Assembly (NCBI GenBank): GCA_030549335.1
Contig: CM060198.1
Location: 54,631,995-54,695,994 of the forward strand
Length of the DNA: 64,000 bases
Source of the DNA: Pontederia crassipes
Taxonomy: Eukaryota; Streptophyta; Magnoliopsida; Commelinales; Pontederiaceae
Reading direction: 5' to 3'
The position numbers and the translations under genes were made by a program. Below the pieces are notes generated by a model. The model saw only the letters and a program-made list of their open reading frames with translations. It did not search any database and was not told the origin of the DNA. This document shows positions 1-13,575 of the stretch, piece by piece. How positions within the stretch are numbered: position 1 is the stretch's first letter; each line of letters opens with the position of its first letter.

Positions 1-1092
1 ACTTATGAATATATATTTATTGATCATTAATATAATTATACATATCAAAGTGTAATGATATTATTAATATTTTAAATTAATAAAAGGAACATAATAGTTG
101 TTCAAATATATATATATATATGTGTGTGTACTATTGAATATACAAATTAACATATAAACTCATAATTCATGTACTTAATCATTAATATTTGTCTAAGACA
201 AAAGTGTTAACATCTAAAGAAAATAAATGAATTAGTTAATTTTTTTATTAGACGATGAGATTGTTTTTTGTTTCAACATTAAAAAATATGACTTATCTTA
301 AAAAAATTGATAAAAGAATTTTAATAGGTGCTACTAATGTAGCTTAATGAAGGGAAAATGGTTACTAAAGACAAATGGAAATGAAGCATGACAAAAACCT
401 TGCTAACAATAAAATAAAATGCTGAATGACATAGGGACGTTTTTTGTATATTTAATGTTTTCAAATTATCTTGTATTAAAATTATTTGGTCCACCAATTA
501 TACTGTTCACTTGTGAGTGGTAATGAATAATTTGAATTATATTTTTCTTAGAGGAATAATTTGAATTTTCTAGGCAATTGCCTATGAAGTTGTAACGTAG
601 ATTGCTTGTGTGAGATGTGACAATCGAGACTTGAGTTTCCATTTTTTCAATTTTACTTTTTATATTTATCCTTTTAAATTTAATTAAATAAATTCTAAAC
701 CGATTAAATAAAATTTAAAATTAATCTTAAATACTTATTATGAATACATTATTATCCTATTTATAAAAATATACTATATATTTTTATAAATTCAAAATAA
801 ATTATATATTTTTTTAAACAGTTATTTTGATTAGGTGTATATTGGTAAAAATGTATATTAACTTCATATCTTTAATAATATGAATTGTCAATATATTATT
901 TATGCATACTAAACAAAGTAGCAATGTCACATTGAACACAAGATCATTGATTACCAGAATTTAATTACATATATATATTATAAAGTTTTTTGTTATATTT
1001 ACATGAAGACATTTGTTATTAAAAATGCCTTAGAATGTTTTGATATGCTTATGAAAAAAAGAATGTTTTTTTTAGAATGTTTCAATACTCAT

Positions 1093-1127
<35 letters not shown>

Positions 1128-1130
1128 TAC

Positions 1131-1182
<52 letters not shown>

Positions 1183-2443
1183 GATTATAAATTATATTAA
1201 GATTTTGTTTGACAGCTACTAATGGAGAGTGTGACGAGGTGATATAATAAGAGATGAAGTGGTAGAGTACGTTGTTCAATTAGAAAGTTCGTATTTTAAT
1301 AGTCAATTATAAAAAACTGATAGATTAGATAATGAAAGTTCTATTTATTTAAAAAATTAATTTCGTCCTTTATTACATGAACTATTTATAATATCACAAT
1401 AAAATTTATTTTTTAACAACTTAATTTAAGTTATCTTTTTTCGCCCATTTTACTATTTTTTATTATATTATTCCATTATTTTTCATAACTAGTTTATTCA
1501 TCTATTTTAAAAAAAATGAGGGATCAATATTTATAAAAGAATAATAAAACTATTTCATCAATGTAATATTCACACGAGAGAAAAAATTTACGAGAGTGAT
1601 AGTTTAATTTGGTGACAAATTTGGTAATAAGAGAACGACTATTTAATTTGATTTAAAATTATTTATTTATTGATTTACCTTCTTAATTAAAATAAAAATT
1701 TAATCAAATATGATTTATCAAATATCATTTTTCCATAATTCATTCTAAATCCTCACCAAAATAAACCTTAAGTAATATAATAGATTATTATGGCGTGCCA
1801 TCCAATATATTAAGTTTTAGAAACCTCCACATCAATTGAAACCGAATATAATATTTACATTTCTGGATGAAAGTTTCAATTATGTACTAATAATTGTACT
1901 AATAAAAGAACCAAGAGAGTGAAGCGAAATTATGTGCAAATATAATCATAAGTATAATGAAAGTTTTAATTGCAATTTGGTATTCTTGATGTATCGGATA
2001 ATATTTTAAATAATTATATTATATCTTATATTATAAATAAAGTGATAAATATTCATTGCATTAGTCGAATATCTTAAATTTTTTTGGATGATCAATCTTC
2101 GGTATTTGAAAAGCGGTGCCGATGATTCAACTCACACGGCACTAATTATTATACGCACTGTCCACAAATTAGAGGTCAATCGTCAAATTCAACTTAGTCG
2201 ATTGATAACAAAGAATTTTAATTTATTAAGACTCCAATTCGAGACTTTGGTTAATAGAGTCTAAATCTAATACTTAAAATCTACTTGTCCAAATACCGAA
2301 AAATAGCACACCTGGATCATCACACCACTCGGTTCTCCCTATCCATGAAATAAGTAAATAACTTTAAATTCGAAATTTCAACGTATATAATATATTTCCT
2401 CTGCATTGGGTAAAATAAAAATGGAAATAAAACGTTTTTCCAT

Positions 2444-2509
<66 letters not shown>
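1..2509. other. AT-rich intergenic DNA upstream of the RRM gene
   Basis: No gene is visible. The stretch is strongly AT-rich, with short scattered ORFs that look random. It contains a long (TA)n tract at about 1097-1180, interrupted once, and an (ATA)n trinucleotide tract at about 2446-2508. That tract ends directly against the CT-rich leader of the next gene, so it lies in or very near the core promoter. No clear TATA box could be separated from the general AT-richness. Confidence 0.7.
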
Positions 2510-2556
2510 GTTTCCTTCCTCACTTTCTCTCTCCCCTCCCTCTCTCTCCTCTTAAC

Positions 2557-2586
2557 ATGTCCGTCCCGTGGAGTTTGGCCGCCTGA
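2557..2586 (+). promoter_or_regulatory. Short upstream ORF in the leader of the RRM gene
   Basis: An ATG in the CT-rich leader opens a nine-codon frame that closes at TGA about 70 bases before the main ATG. It could lower translation of the RNA-binding protein if the transcript starts upstream of it. The transcription start is not known, so its presence in the mRNA is inferred. Confidence 0.4.
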
Positions 2587-2657
2587 ACCCTAAACAGAAC
2601 CGGCACCTGCAATTTTTCCGGCCTTGAATCGGAACGATAAAAGAGGAGGAGAACAAA

Positions 2658-5600
2658 ATGCCTCCCAAGAGACGCGTCACCAGAACGGTCCGCAAATCCA
2701 CCGCCAAGAAGCCTTCCGCCGCCTCCGACATCCCTCCGCCTCCTTCCTCTTCTCCCCCTGAGGTGGCCGCAGTAGCCGCCGTCGCTGACCTCAACCCCGA
2801 GGTGACTCCCGTCGCCGTCGAATCCTCGGCGCCCGCCGCGTCCCAAACTCCCATTTCCGAGATTACCGCCGCCTCCGACGCCTCTCGACCGGTTTCCGCA
2901 CCGACTCCTCCGCCTCCTGCCGTCCCCGCGGAGAAGAGCCCGAAGCCCCGTGATGTTTCTACCGTTCCTGCAGCTGCTGACGCGGTCCCCGAGCCCCAAA
3001 CCCATGCTGCGCCGCCCCCGGCAGCGACGGAACCCGTTGCGGCTGAGGCACCCCACGCAGCGGCGGTGGCTGTGGCGGAGAGCCATCAACCGCAAGTGCC
3101 CGCGCGAAAGACGACCACGAGGGTGGTCAAGAAGGTCGTGAAGAAGATCGTCAAGAGGAAGGTACCAAAGGTCACGGCCACATCGTCCTCGTTGGTTCCG
3201 AAGCCCGAGGAAGAGAAGAAGGAAGCGTCAGTGGCAGGTAAAGAAACGCCTGAAGCAGTAGAAGTTGTAGATAAGAAACCCGCATCAGTGAAACCGGAAG
3301 AACAAAAAACCTCTCCTCAAGTTGTGCTAGACAGGAAGTTGAAAAACAATAGCTTAGGTGCTGTTAGTGCCAAGGCGGAGGAAATGGAGAAGGATAATGT
3401 TGATTCAGGGGGAACTAAGTATGCACCCATGGAGGAGGATAAATCAGACAACAGAGAAGCTGCAGCAGCAGAAACAACAGTGACTAGTTTTGGGGACGAT
3501 GAAGTAGGCATATCTGAGCGCCAGAAACGGAGGAAGACAGAGATTTTTATTGGAGGATTGGACAGGGATGCCAAGGAGGAGGATGTGAGGAAGGTGTTTG
3601 AGAAAGCTGGGGAGATCTTGGAGATCCGCATGATGATGAATGCCCAGACGGGAAAGAACAAAGGGTATGCTTTTGTCCGGTATAAAGAAGCGGCCCAAGC
3701 AAAGAAGGCAGTTTCTGAGTTCTCCAAAGTAGAGGTACCTGCAATATTTGGTCATTATGTATTCCACAGTTCGCATTTTGGCTGTGTGTAGCAAGCACAT
3801 TACTAACATAACTATGCAATGTGCCTAGTACTCAGCATATCAAGTTTACCCCTTGTGTTTAAATTCATGGTGGGTTCCTTCCTATAGAAACTTTGCACAA
3901 CCACATTCACCATAAGTATAGAAGTATGAATATTGGAAGCTGATCTGACAGTAAATGATTCAGATTTGGATCATTAACACATACAATCCATTCTAACCTA
4001 CATTGAGTCTTTTTTCGTTTGTTGTCTTTCGTGTTGTCACACTAAATGACATGTTTGCTAATCACTGAAAAAAATGACATGGTTGTCATGATGAGATAAA
4101 ACACAGTTGATAACCAATCTAACCTTTCATAAATTATTTTTGTTGGACCAGCAACCTGTCTAAGCATCACTACTAATTAGCTAGAAGATAATTTGTCTGG
4201 GGCGAAGGAAATGTAACACCTTTAATGCTTCCTAAAAAGACCTTTCTCGCTATACTTTTATATGAATTTATTCATCTGACTTAACATATGGACTTAGTTT
4301 CCTGAATTTAACCGTTACACTATGTGTATGAGAAACTTGTTCGATCAGCTTACACTGCTGTTTAAAATGATCTATGAAAACAATGAGTTTTGATGAAGTC
4401 CTTAATTTTTGCTCACGTAATTTTCCTTTCTTGATACTCGTTTTTCTTCATGTACTAGTCTAGTGTAGTTTTTTTTGAGGAATTAAGTTCAATATATGAG
4501 TCCAATCTGCAAATTGTGTTCTTTGAATATAGAAGTTTCATGGCGTATATGCAACAAACAAAGGGGACGGACGTGCTGATATGAGTTATGGGTTGTTAGT
4601 TATTAACTATGGGGAGTTGATAGTTATTAACATTAGTGTTATAGATTGATCAATGATGTGTATCTTTTTGATGAAATGATGTATATTTTCTATTCTTCAT
4701 TATTGCTTCCCTTCTGATGGCCACTGTTTTTCTTATAACAATATAAATAACAGATATGCGGGAAGCTATGCGGGGCTGCTGCACTTGAGGGGAACGATAC
4801 AATTTTTCTTGGGAACATTGACAAAAAATGGAAGAAAGAAGATGTTAGTACCTTGGACATGCCACAAAGCAATGACATTTATGAATATTTATGAAAGCAT
4901 GTAGCTTTTATGAATCATCACAGGAACTTAATTCTTCTTGTGCATTATTGTCATTTGCCAAATAGGTTATCAAGCTATTGCAAGATATTGGAATCGAGAA
5001 GATTGACACTGTTACAGTTATGGTAGACCCTAATAACACAGATTTAAATCGTGGATTTGCTTTCCTGGAACTTGAAACCAATAGGGATGCACAAATTGCT
5101 TACAAGAAACTTCAGAAGAAAGATGTCTTTGGGAATGGTCGTAACATTAAAGTTTCTTGGGCTGAACCTCTAAACAATCCAGATGAAGAAGAGATGCAAA
5201 AGGTTTCTCGCTCTCCTCCACTGTACATCTCCTTTTTGTATCTGTGTAATTTTGGCATCAATATGAAAGATAATTTTTTGTGCTTTTGTAATTGACTATC
5301 ATACTCACAAGCTTTTCTTTGTTTTGTTTGGTTCAATGAACGTAATTCTTTTTTATCTTTGCTTTGCCTCTAAGAACTGCATATGTGAGCAAACCATGTT
5401 TTAAATGTGATCCAAATAATGTTATTCATTAATTCTCTTTGGTGTGCAAGAATCGTGTAGTGAAATTCCAGTACTTTAAATCATAGTATAGTGCAAGACA
5501 TTGATATAATTTAGCACTCAAATAAGCATGATAATCCGTACCTTAGGTGTCATGTATTTTCTGTTTAGATTTAACTGAAGAGGCCAGCAAAACTTGTCGT

Positions 5601-8600
5601 ACCTCAGTAATGACATTCTTTGGTTTGATTTAGGTCAAATCCGTTTATGTGGAAAGTATACCATCTTCATGGGATGAAACAAAAGTGAGGGAATGCTTCA
5701 AAAAATTTGGGGATATTGAACGGGTTGTTCTTGCACGTAATATGCAGTCAGCTAAGAGGAAAGACTTTGCCTTCGTCAACTACACTACACGAGAAGCTGC
5801 TTTGTCATGCATTGAATCCTTTGAGAAGGATGAGTTACTTGGAAATGGCTCAAAGGTTCATTGTCCTACTATGAGATGTTGTACTGCGGACTTCATTGGT
5901 ACCAACAGTCACATTCTGTTATTTATCTTCAGGTTAACATTAAGGTGTCATTGGCTAAGCCAGTCCGGAAGGGCAAGCAGAACAAAGGAATGAAGTCTAA
6001 TGCAGAAAAGGAGAAACCCAAACCTGTTACACGTGAGTTTTCTTTTCTTTTAGTTCCTTTTAATTGCTTGATGTGTGTGTTTTCAATTATTTGTTAAAAC
6101 TTGCTATGTTAATATACTTTATAATTCCTTTTAATTACTTCTTTTCTTGGTTTTTTCTTCTTCTATTTCTAGGTTAAAATATCTTCTTTCTCTCGTGATG
6201 AATACTAAGATTTTTTATTAAAGAAATAATATTAGAAAAAAATACTACAGTTTGCATCTAGTAGCTTTGAGTTTCATGCACCCTTTTTTTTTAACTTTAA
6301 GAAAGAAGTGTTTATATTTCTCAAAGACTTCATGTTTATCCTTTCTTCTCTGAGACCACTCTCCATTCCTCTTAATTAGGGCTGGAAATAAGCCGAGTCG
6401 TCCGTGAGCAACTCGTGGCTCGGCCTATTTTTGGCCTAGCTCGGCTCGGCCTATTGTCAAAATAAGACAGGCTGAAACATTAAATTAAGCCTATTTTCTT
6501 AAAGAGGCTTAGCCTCTTAATAATTGGCCTAGCCTTATAGCTTATCCGGCCAAGATTTATTAATATATTATATATAATTTTTAATCCTTCATCTTTTAAA
6601 GCTTCAATTTTGAGTTCAATATTACTATTTTTTATTATATGTTTAGAAAAAACATATTAGTGGTGTCTCTTTTATTTAGTTCATATCTATTGTTTCTTTA
6701 ATAAATAAGATTTATTTTATATGTAATCTAGTTGATCATAAAAAAATATATTTGACTTAACAGGCTAATAAACTAGGCCAGGCATTAAAAGTTAATAAAA
6801 AAAGCTAGGCTAAATTTATATTCATAATTTGTTACAGGCTATAGGCCAGGCTTAAATACTTTTATTTTGTAACAGGCTTGGCCTATTTAAGTGGAAGTCT
6901 AGCTCGGCCTAGCTCGTGTCCAGCCCTACTCTTAATCCTCTCTCTACTGTAGAAACTTTCTCAGCACCACCATAAGCCTCCTCTCAAAAAATACACCACC
7001 ATTCAGCTGTCATCACCATAATATACTATTTCACCCACATTTTTTCATCATCATTATTGTCTTAATTGCCCCACAAAATTGGCACGATATTAATACCCCA
7101 TTCCATCCCTATCAAACGACTACACCAACCAAGGTAGTCAAGATCGGGATCTGATCGAAAGGGGTCCTGTCCTAAGATCGGATCGTAATGGTTTAGATTA
7201 GAAATAATGTTAACTTGACTACTATCCTATAAAAACTGCCTATAATACTTTCAATAAAAGGCTTCCGACAAATGCATATATATAGATTACTTATATAATA
7301 GTATTTAATATATGAATTAACAAAAAATGACAATAATATGATTAATATGGAGTACCATTATATAAATAATTTTTAATATACATTGATAATAAAGTTATTT
7401 TGTGAAGATAATATTTTTAAAATTTCATTTATAACTAATCATCTTCCTCCTAATTTTATTTCTCCAAAAATCATGTTGAACTTGGTGAAAATAAAAAAAA
7501 TAAAAAAATGAAAAGAATTGTTTTGGTACTCATCCTACTATCTTGCTATTACGATGCTACAAAAATAATCCCAAATTTTAGACGAATCCTAGGTAGGAGA
7601 TCAAGATCGTGATCTTGATAACCTTGGCACCAAGTTTAGTTTGCCCCTGCCTGATGTTGCCTATTAGCCTAGGAAACCGGAAAATATAAAACTTTTAGAT
7701 TATCTAAGCAATTTATCTTTGAAGTGCTAAAATGAGAGCTTACATTTGTCAATCTTGTTTGTACTTTTTTTAATAGCCTGATAGTCCGACTTTTGAGAGG
7801 TTGTTAGCCTGATTTGCACATGTTAATTTTTGAACTTTTTAACTATGCACATGTCAACTTTACTTCCAAGGTGCATGCTGCAATGCAAATACAAAATCAT
7901 GAGAGATGAGACAAGACATATCTGCTGCTAAAAGCTGCACCACAAACCTGATTGTAATCCCATAAAAAAATATTTTTTAAGCATTCAGGCTTAACTAAAA
8001 AAGGCTGGAAAGTTTGTTTTTGAAACAAAATGAGCTATCTATTAGCCTAGTAACTGGAAACATCCTAGTGGAGAAGATTAAGGAGACAGAGAGGGGGAAC
8101 CTCTCCCAACAGAGATCAGAGCTAGCTGATTCGACCAAAAGGCTGCAATGTGATTGTAGAAGAGGAAGCTACCTCGGGCAATATATAAAGTTGAGGGCTG
8201 TTTCAGTTTTTATATGGACTGTTGAAATTTATAATTGGATCCCCTTTGTCTTTGATATAATATGCTCGAATGGTTTGTGAAGCAATTTAGCCATCTGTTC
8301 ATTCTTAGACTTCCATTCCATCTTCAAAAAATTGCAGTTGCAGAACTGAATATTAGGGCTTAGGAATTCTCAGAACTCCTTGTCCATCTAACGGTAGTGA
8401 CTGCTGTTAGCAATTCTAGTTCTCTCAAAACATGCTTTGTTCTAAGAAATAAATTTAAAGATGCAAGCCCCATGTGAGGATAAATGCACGATTCTTACAA
8501 AGAGTTTAAAATGGAGTATACACTACATTTTCTCCACCATGATCAGTCCTCATTCTACTTCCCTACTTCCCATTTTCTTTGAGGGGCTACTTCTAATTTT

Positions 8601-11273
8601 CGTCAACCAGCATCCTCATTTGTTCCACTTGAAATACTGGAGATCGAAGAATGTCCGTTTTAAACCGTATTTCAAGTGAATCTAACTTTATTCTTTATGC
8701 TTGACCCTGTATTTTTTGCTTCTAGATGGAATTAAAACCAACTTTTCGGAGAAGGGAAAATCTATCAGAGGGAGTACTTCTACTAGTAGTAGAGCTAAGA
8801 CATCTTCTACGACCGATGAGCTCCTCAATGTTTTGAGGGAGCAGGCTGCATGGAGACAGGCGCCAACAAGCTATACTAGAGGTACTTTTCATAGTGAACT
8901 AGCTATTTCTTGAACTAATTGTTTTCAACTTTTAGATGTATTCATCCATTGCAGTTCTATATTTCAATAATTGTTCATATATCTAAGGTATGTGTATATC
9001 TGTTTACTTCCTATCATAAATTTTGTTTGCAAGCCACATTATTAACATTTCACCCTAGTTCCAAACGTGTAGTCAGTTAACCCTTTGTAAAGTGCATCAG
9101 GCACATCTTTCTTGTGAGAAGAGAGGAGACCACCTTGGTCAGTTCTTAAAAAAAAACACCTTGGTCAGTGATAACAATTTGAATAAGAAAACTACACAGG
9201 GAAACCGCTGGTTAATGAAAGAGTATATGTTTGGGATGGAAGTTTCTTCTCAAAAAAAAATAAAAAAATAAGAATGTTTGGATGGAAGTGATATACCTAA
9301 TTCATGGAACCTTGGGACCAATGTTTTCCTATTTTTTGCTTGTATTGAGGACTACCAACAATTAGATGTATTTTTTAACATCTTTTGAGAAATAAAGAGC
9401 AAGCAATTTTTTTATCATCAAATGATGAACATTTAGATGTCTGCTTCTTGACTCTGTAAATAATGTCACATAGGTGTTAATAGTCAAGTCACTAAAGAAA
9501 CTCATTGATGAGACAATTATAATTGCCTAAGCATTTGAATGACCCTATATGGTTTAGGTTTTAAGAGAGAGGTTGCTTGAAACTTCCATTCTTAATTTGG
9601 TCATTACTTCCCCTGATCGCCTGTAGCTTCCTATTTCCCTTTGCCTTCAAGAATCTCTCTTTTTCTTGAACCAAGCTCCAGCTTTGCGGTGGACATTATC
9701 AAGATTTTACAAACATAATGTTATTTGCTTTGGGTCATAATAGCTTTGAGAGACTAGTCATAAACTCTGCAGTGGCTAGAATCAAGAATCAATCAACGAC
9801 CAGTACTTTGTGTCTGAGTTTCACTGGGCATGAAACTTAGATCACAAACATAGTTGACAATGTGGTGGGAGAACATATCTGAGATTGATAATAGCAGTTG
9901 GTAACCATGAGGTGATGGGAGTAAGGGACTGAGCCAAAATTGGAAAATAACGTAATTAACAAATGCTTTTAGATCCAAACTAATTGGTTTGCCACTGAGC
10001 GTAACTATTGTTTTTATTTGGTTTGACTATCCTTCTTATTTTGTTTGGTTCGTGCATTATATGTCGAGAACTTTTTTCTAGATGGTAACCTTTACATAAA
10101 CAACAACCTTATTATTACTGATTAAGAAGCTGCCACTTCTGTTGATATAATTGCATGACATCAGCTTTTCTGACTTTCCATAAGCATCGATTTGAGAACA
10201 AGCTGAGATATAATTAATTTTTGGATTCCCTGCCTTTTCTAGTTGTTGAGTTTCAGGTGCATATGTTATGCTAGTCGAAACAATCACAAGCCTATTCTTC
10301 TATGTTGTTTTCCTATGAATCGAATATCCATAGCTGTGGACTTCCTCAAAAGAAATAAACTAGTTGTTTGGGTTGATTCTGCAGCTATATTTCCTGAGTT
10401 GTTTGAATTTTCTTCGATGATGATTAGCCAATGAGGTTGTTTCATTGTAATTTTTTTTTATTTTTGTGTTCTTGATACAGGGCCCGCGGTTCCTGAGTAT
10501 TCACATACGGTAGCTGGAGGGAAGCGTACATTCCCTGAACTGGTACTAGGAAACTTCCCAAAAGATATCTAGCATTACATTATTTCTCCAAACTTTGACA
10601 TCTAGTGGTTCTCAGGGAGATGATTTATCATACTCAAGAGGATATCCTCGTGCTCGCCTTGACAGTTCCTATCAAGTCCCAAGGTTCAAAATTCTTTCTG
10701 AAATGTCCTTTCCATTTTACATCAACTGACAATAGTTGTTTAGTGCTGACTTGATCAAGTGCTATCTAGCTATGGTGCATTAACACAAGGGAGGCCTGGC
10801 TTGTCTGTTCCATATTATCAGCGTCCTGATGTTGGCAACTCTAGTGGTATATCTTTAAATTTATGATAATATATTTTGATGCAATTTTGGGAGCAGTGCA
10901 TAATTGTGCTTATGTATGTGCTTTTATCAGGTTCCTTTTATGGGGCTCCTGAAACTCGTCAAGCTAGTAGTAACCTTCAGGTATATTTCTGATTTTAGCG
11001 AAATTGGGGTAATCACCATGCTTTCTTATTTTTGTGATATTCATTATCACTTTGATATGTAAGCATGTTATGATTTACTTGTGCGTCTTTCTTGTGTCCT
11101 TCAGAGGCAAGGGTTTCCGCCTTATGGCAGCAACATGTATCCTAGATGTAAGTTCCACATCAAATGCAACATATTCGTTTTAGACGAGAACACTTCTCAA
11201 GAAGGAAAAAGAAATTTCATATGACTTTATCTTTGATAATCATGGTACTGAATTTCCTTTCGTTGCAGATTAA
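2658..11273 (+). CDS. Three-RRM RNA-binding protein, hnRNP Q/R-like (LIF2/At2g44710 type)
   Basis: Predicted nuclear RNA-binding protein of 728 aa in 12 exons: 2658-3734, 4754-4843, 4966-5202, 5634-5855, 5933-6032, 8726-8881, 10481-10542, 10616-10683, 10770-10846, 10931-10980, 11105-11147, 11269-11273. All junctions are GT-AG and keep the frame. Residues 1-290 are low-complexity, rich in Pro, Ala, Glu and Lys, with a basic patch (VVKKVVKKIVKRKVPK, about 156-171) that could act as a nuclear localisation signal. Three RRMs follow: RRM1 from about 294 (RNP2 IFIGGL, RNP1 KGYAFVRY), RRM2 about 374-458 (IFLGNI, RGFAFLEL), RRM3 about 470-550 (VYVESI, KDFAFVNY). The tail is rich in Gly, Tyr, Ser and Pro. 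This order matches the plant hnRNP Q/R-like family, whose members act in transcript processing and, for LIF2, with Polycomb chromatin. Exon 9 uses the AG at 10768-10769, because an AG nine bases earlier gives an in-frame stop. The last coding exon carries only part of the Tyr codon and the stop, so the C-terminus is the least certain part. Confidence 0.87.
6377..6928. mobile_element. Non-autonomous hAT element (MITE) in intron 5 of the RRM gene
   Basis: This 552-bp element starts TAGGGCTGGA and ends TCCAGCCCTA. It is flanked by a perfect 8-bp duplication, CTCTTAAT, at 6369-6376 and 6929-6936. Inverted similarity continues inward, with GCCGAG/CTCGGC-rich segments next to both ends. It has no transposase frame. 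Termini and the 8-bp duplication fit the hAT superfamily. Confidence 0.9.
7129..7627. mobile_element. TIR element (MITE), family with CAAGATCG ends, copy 1
   Basis: This 499-bp AT-rich element has inverted ends CCAAGGTAGTCAAGATC and CCAAGGTTATCAAGATC. CACCAA flanks both sides (7123-7128, 7628-7633) as a possible target duplication. The interior shares long stretches with the element at 12177-12794, including TTTATTTCTCCAAAAATCAT at about 7456, so the two are one family. No coding capacity. The superfamily is not certain, because the duplications of the two copies differ in length. Confidence 0.75.
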
Positions 11274-12166
11274 CAGAAGTCGATTAAAATTTTCCCATAA
11301 TGATCATCCTTCCGTCGTTAATGATCAGTCAACAAAGAGCCCCAGGATTGCAGCTGTCCATGCACCTGTGTTGAAAGCAGAAGTGCACCTGCTCAAGTTG
11401 ATGTAGTTTACGATCCTCCTGGATTACAATTCCCCCATTCCTGGCTCAAATTTTTTTTGGGTGAATGTTGATCTTCTTACTCCGATATATGGCTAGATCT
11501 CATGAAAGCAAGCCTGAGGCCATGTACACTGTCTGCCATGTTAATTATAAAATGAGGACCATATGTTATTTCAGAGTTTCCCACCAAGTGGGAATATACT
11601 ATCGAAAAATGCCTTTAGCAGCACAAAACTTTCTTACCGAAGGAAACCTTTGATCTGGTATCGCATTCTATTTAACAATTTACAGCCCTTTTACATTAAA
11701 TTTCTTATGTTAAAAAAATACTCATCACGCTGGCAAGGAGAAGATGGCCAATGTGTTGAACTTTTTAATGACACCACCACCTTCTCCCAAGATCGCTGGT
11801 GCTTGGGTTTACATCATGTTGAGTTGAGGATGGTGGGTGCTGGGTGGGGCTAATGGTGAATCAGGATCAGGCCATGTGGGCACTAATGTTGGGTCGAGTC
11901 AAGTTCGAATTAGGTCGAGTTGTGTTCGGATTATGCGCAGCCGGATGGCTTATATGGATCATGATTTTCCACCTCCTTATCCGACATTATTCCTAGTGGT
12001 CTCAATCACCTTCTTGTATCCTCCTCTAGGAGCTTATCATCATATGCTGCGTGAATTATCCCCAGAAGCAGCAGGTGCAATAATGCATCTCCATCTGTGT
12101 TTTCTAATCAAGTGCACCTCAATCATCCATTGTTGCCTTCTCAAGTACAAAGTAGAGGAAATGGAA
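11274..12166 (+). other. 3' UTR and downstream flank of the RRM gene
   Basis: The 3' UTR of the RNA-binding protein gene probably lies in the first few hundred bases. No clear polyadenylation signal stands out. At about 11940-12180 there are fragments that read like Pro/His/Tyr-rich coding DNA, broken by stops and shifts. They could be remains of a longer C-terminus, but no intact frame links them to the gene. Confidence 0.4.
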
Positions 12167-12176
12167 TATGGTTGGT

Positions 12177-12794
12177 TGGAGTAGTCAAGATCGGAATCTT
12201 GCATAAGATCGAAAGGGTCCGTAAGATCGAAGATCGTGAGATCGGATCGAGGATCGTAAGAACTTACTTATATATTAAAATATTAATTTAATATATAAAT
12301 TTATATTAAAATAGCTTTTAATAAATATATAATTATTTAGATTATAGATAATATTAAATTAACTATTATCCCATTAAGATTTCCCTACATATGTATACAT
12401 ATATTACTTGTATAATAATAATTTAATATGAATTGACAAAAAATTGATAACAATATGATTAATATGAAGTAAAATTATATAAAATATATTTTAATATATA
12501 TTGATATTACATTTATTTTGTTAAAAACTAATTTTAAAATTTTAGTTATAATCAATCATCAATTTATTCTTAATTTTATTTCTCCAAAAATCATGTTGTA
12601 CTTAGTTAAAATTTTAAAAAATTACAAAAAAAAAGAACAATATTAGTAGGATCGGTAGGATCTTACGATCTTACGAAATCTTACGATTCCATCGATCCTA
12701 CAAAAATGATCTCAAACATGAGATCGAGATCATGTACCCTAGGTAGGATCGTAAGATCGTGCGATCTTATGATCAATATCGCGATCTTGACAAC
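12177..12794. mobile_element. TIR element (MITE), family with CAAGATCG ends, copy 2
   Basis: This 618-bp relative of the element at 7129-7627 lies just beyond the 3' end of the same gene. A perfect 10-bp direct repeat, TATGGTTGGT, brackets it at 12167-12176 and 12795-12804. Inverted ends are AGTAGTCAAGATC and GTTGTCAAGATC, with many repeated GATCG/CGATC words near both ends. It has no ORF of note. Confidence 0.78.
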
Positions 12795-12804
12795 TATGGT
12801 TGGT

Positions 12805-13285
12805 ACAAGCGGAGTTGTATCCGGGGATCCAAATTTGATTTTTAAAATTATTATTTTGATTAAAGTTTATTCGTACTGTTCTCTTCCGGAATCCAAATTC
12901 AATTTTTAGAATAATCATTTTAATTAGTTCATGAATAATTTTGTTGAAACAAGAAAAAAAAACCTTTGACTAAATTTTCTCTTCTTCTAACATATTTGGA
13001 TCCAACACCTACACGGTTTTGAATTACAAGTCATCCGATTTTTGGATCGATTTAAAATAGGCACTCTGCTGTTCAAACAAATCGAACAAATCAATTTAAT
13101 GTTCAAACAACGCCACATCTATATCTGGACGAACAGTAATAACAGTGTTCACACGAATATTTTAATACTTTTTATTCCCAACGCATTAAATAGTGCTTTG
13201 TGGTGCATATCCATTTTAGTAGTGCACTGGATTTTGTATTCAATCCGCAAGATGCACACACGAATCAAATCGATCGGATTAGATT
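12805..13285. other. AT-rich spacer with a degenerate direct repeat
   Basis: No gene seen. Two related segments starting GGATCCAAATTTG (about 12825) and GGAATCCAAATTC (about 12887), each some 55 bp, form a diverged tandem pair. The remainder is unremarkable AT-rich DNA. Confidence 0.5.
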
Positions 13286-13575
13286 TTTTTTTATACAACA
13301 ACAACATCAAAGTCTTATTTCACTAGATGGGGTCGACTACATGGATCATACGACGCCATTCCACTTTATTAGTAACCAAACCTTTCGGTATATTATTCAC
13401 CAATAGATCTTGCTCTATTAGTTTGCCAAGTGTCCGCCTTAACCTCCCTCTTCCTCTTTTAATCGGACTCCAAATTATTTGATCTACTCTTCTTATTGGC
13501 GCATCTAATGATCTTTTCTAAATATGACCAAACCATCTCAAACGATTCTCTATTATTTTCTTATTAATAGAAGCA
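13286..13575 (-). mobile_element. 3' fragment of an RTE-type LINE
   Basis: The complement encodes, with interrupting stops, the C-terminal part of a plant RTE-class reverse transcriptase polyprotein. It reads like NRLRWFGH, then APIRRVDQIIWSPIKRGRGR, then EWRRMIHVVDP. It ends in the TTG-repeat tail typical of these elements, seen on the + strand as caacaacaac near 13300. The copy is truncated at its 5' end and broken, so it is a dead relic. Confidence 0.8.

Noticed and set aside
2520..3095. Minus-strand frame of 191 codons, Arg/Gly-rich
   Set aside because: Antisense shadow of the GC-rich first exon of the RRM gene.
11837..12291. Frames of 64-115 codons after the RRM gene, considered as extra C-terminal exons
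   Set aside because: The frame of the last exons closes at 11273, and the Pro/His/Tyr-rich pieces downstream are broken. Part overlaps the MITE at 12177-12794.
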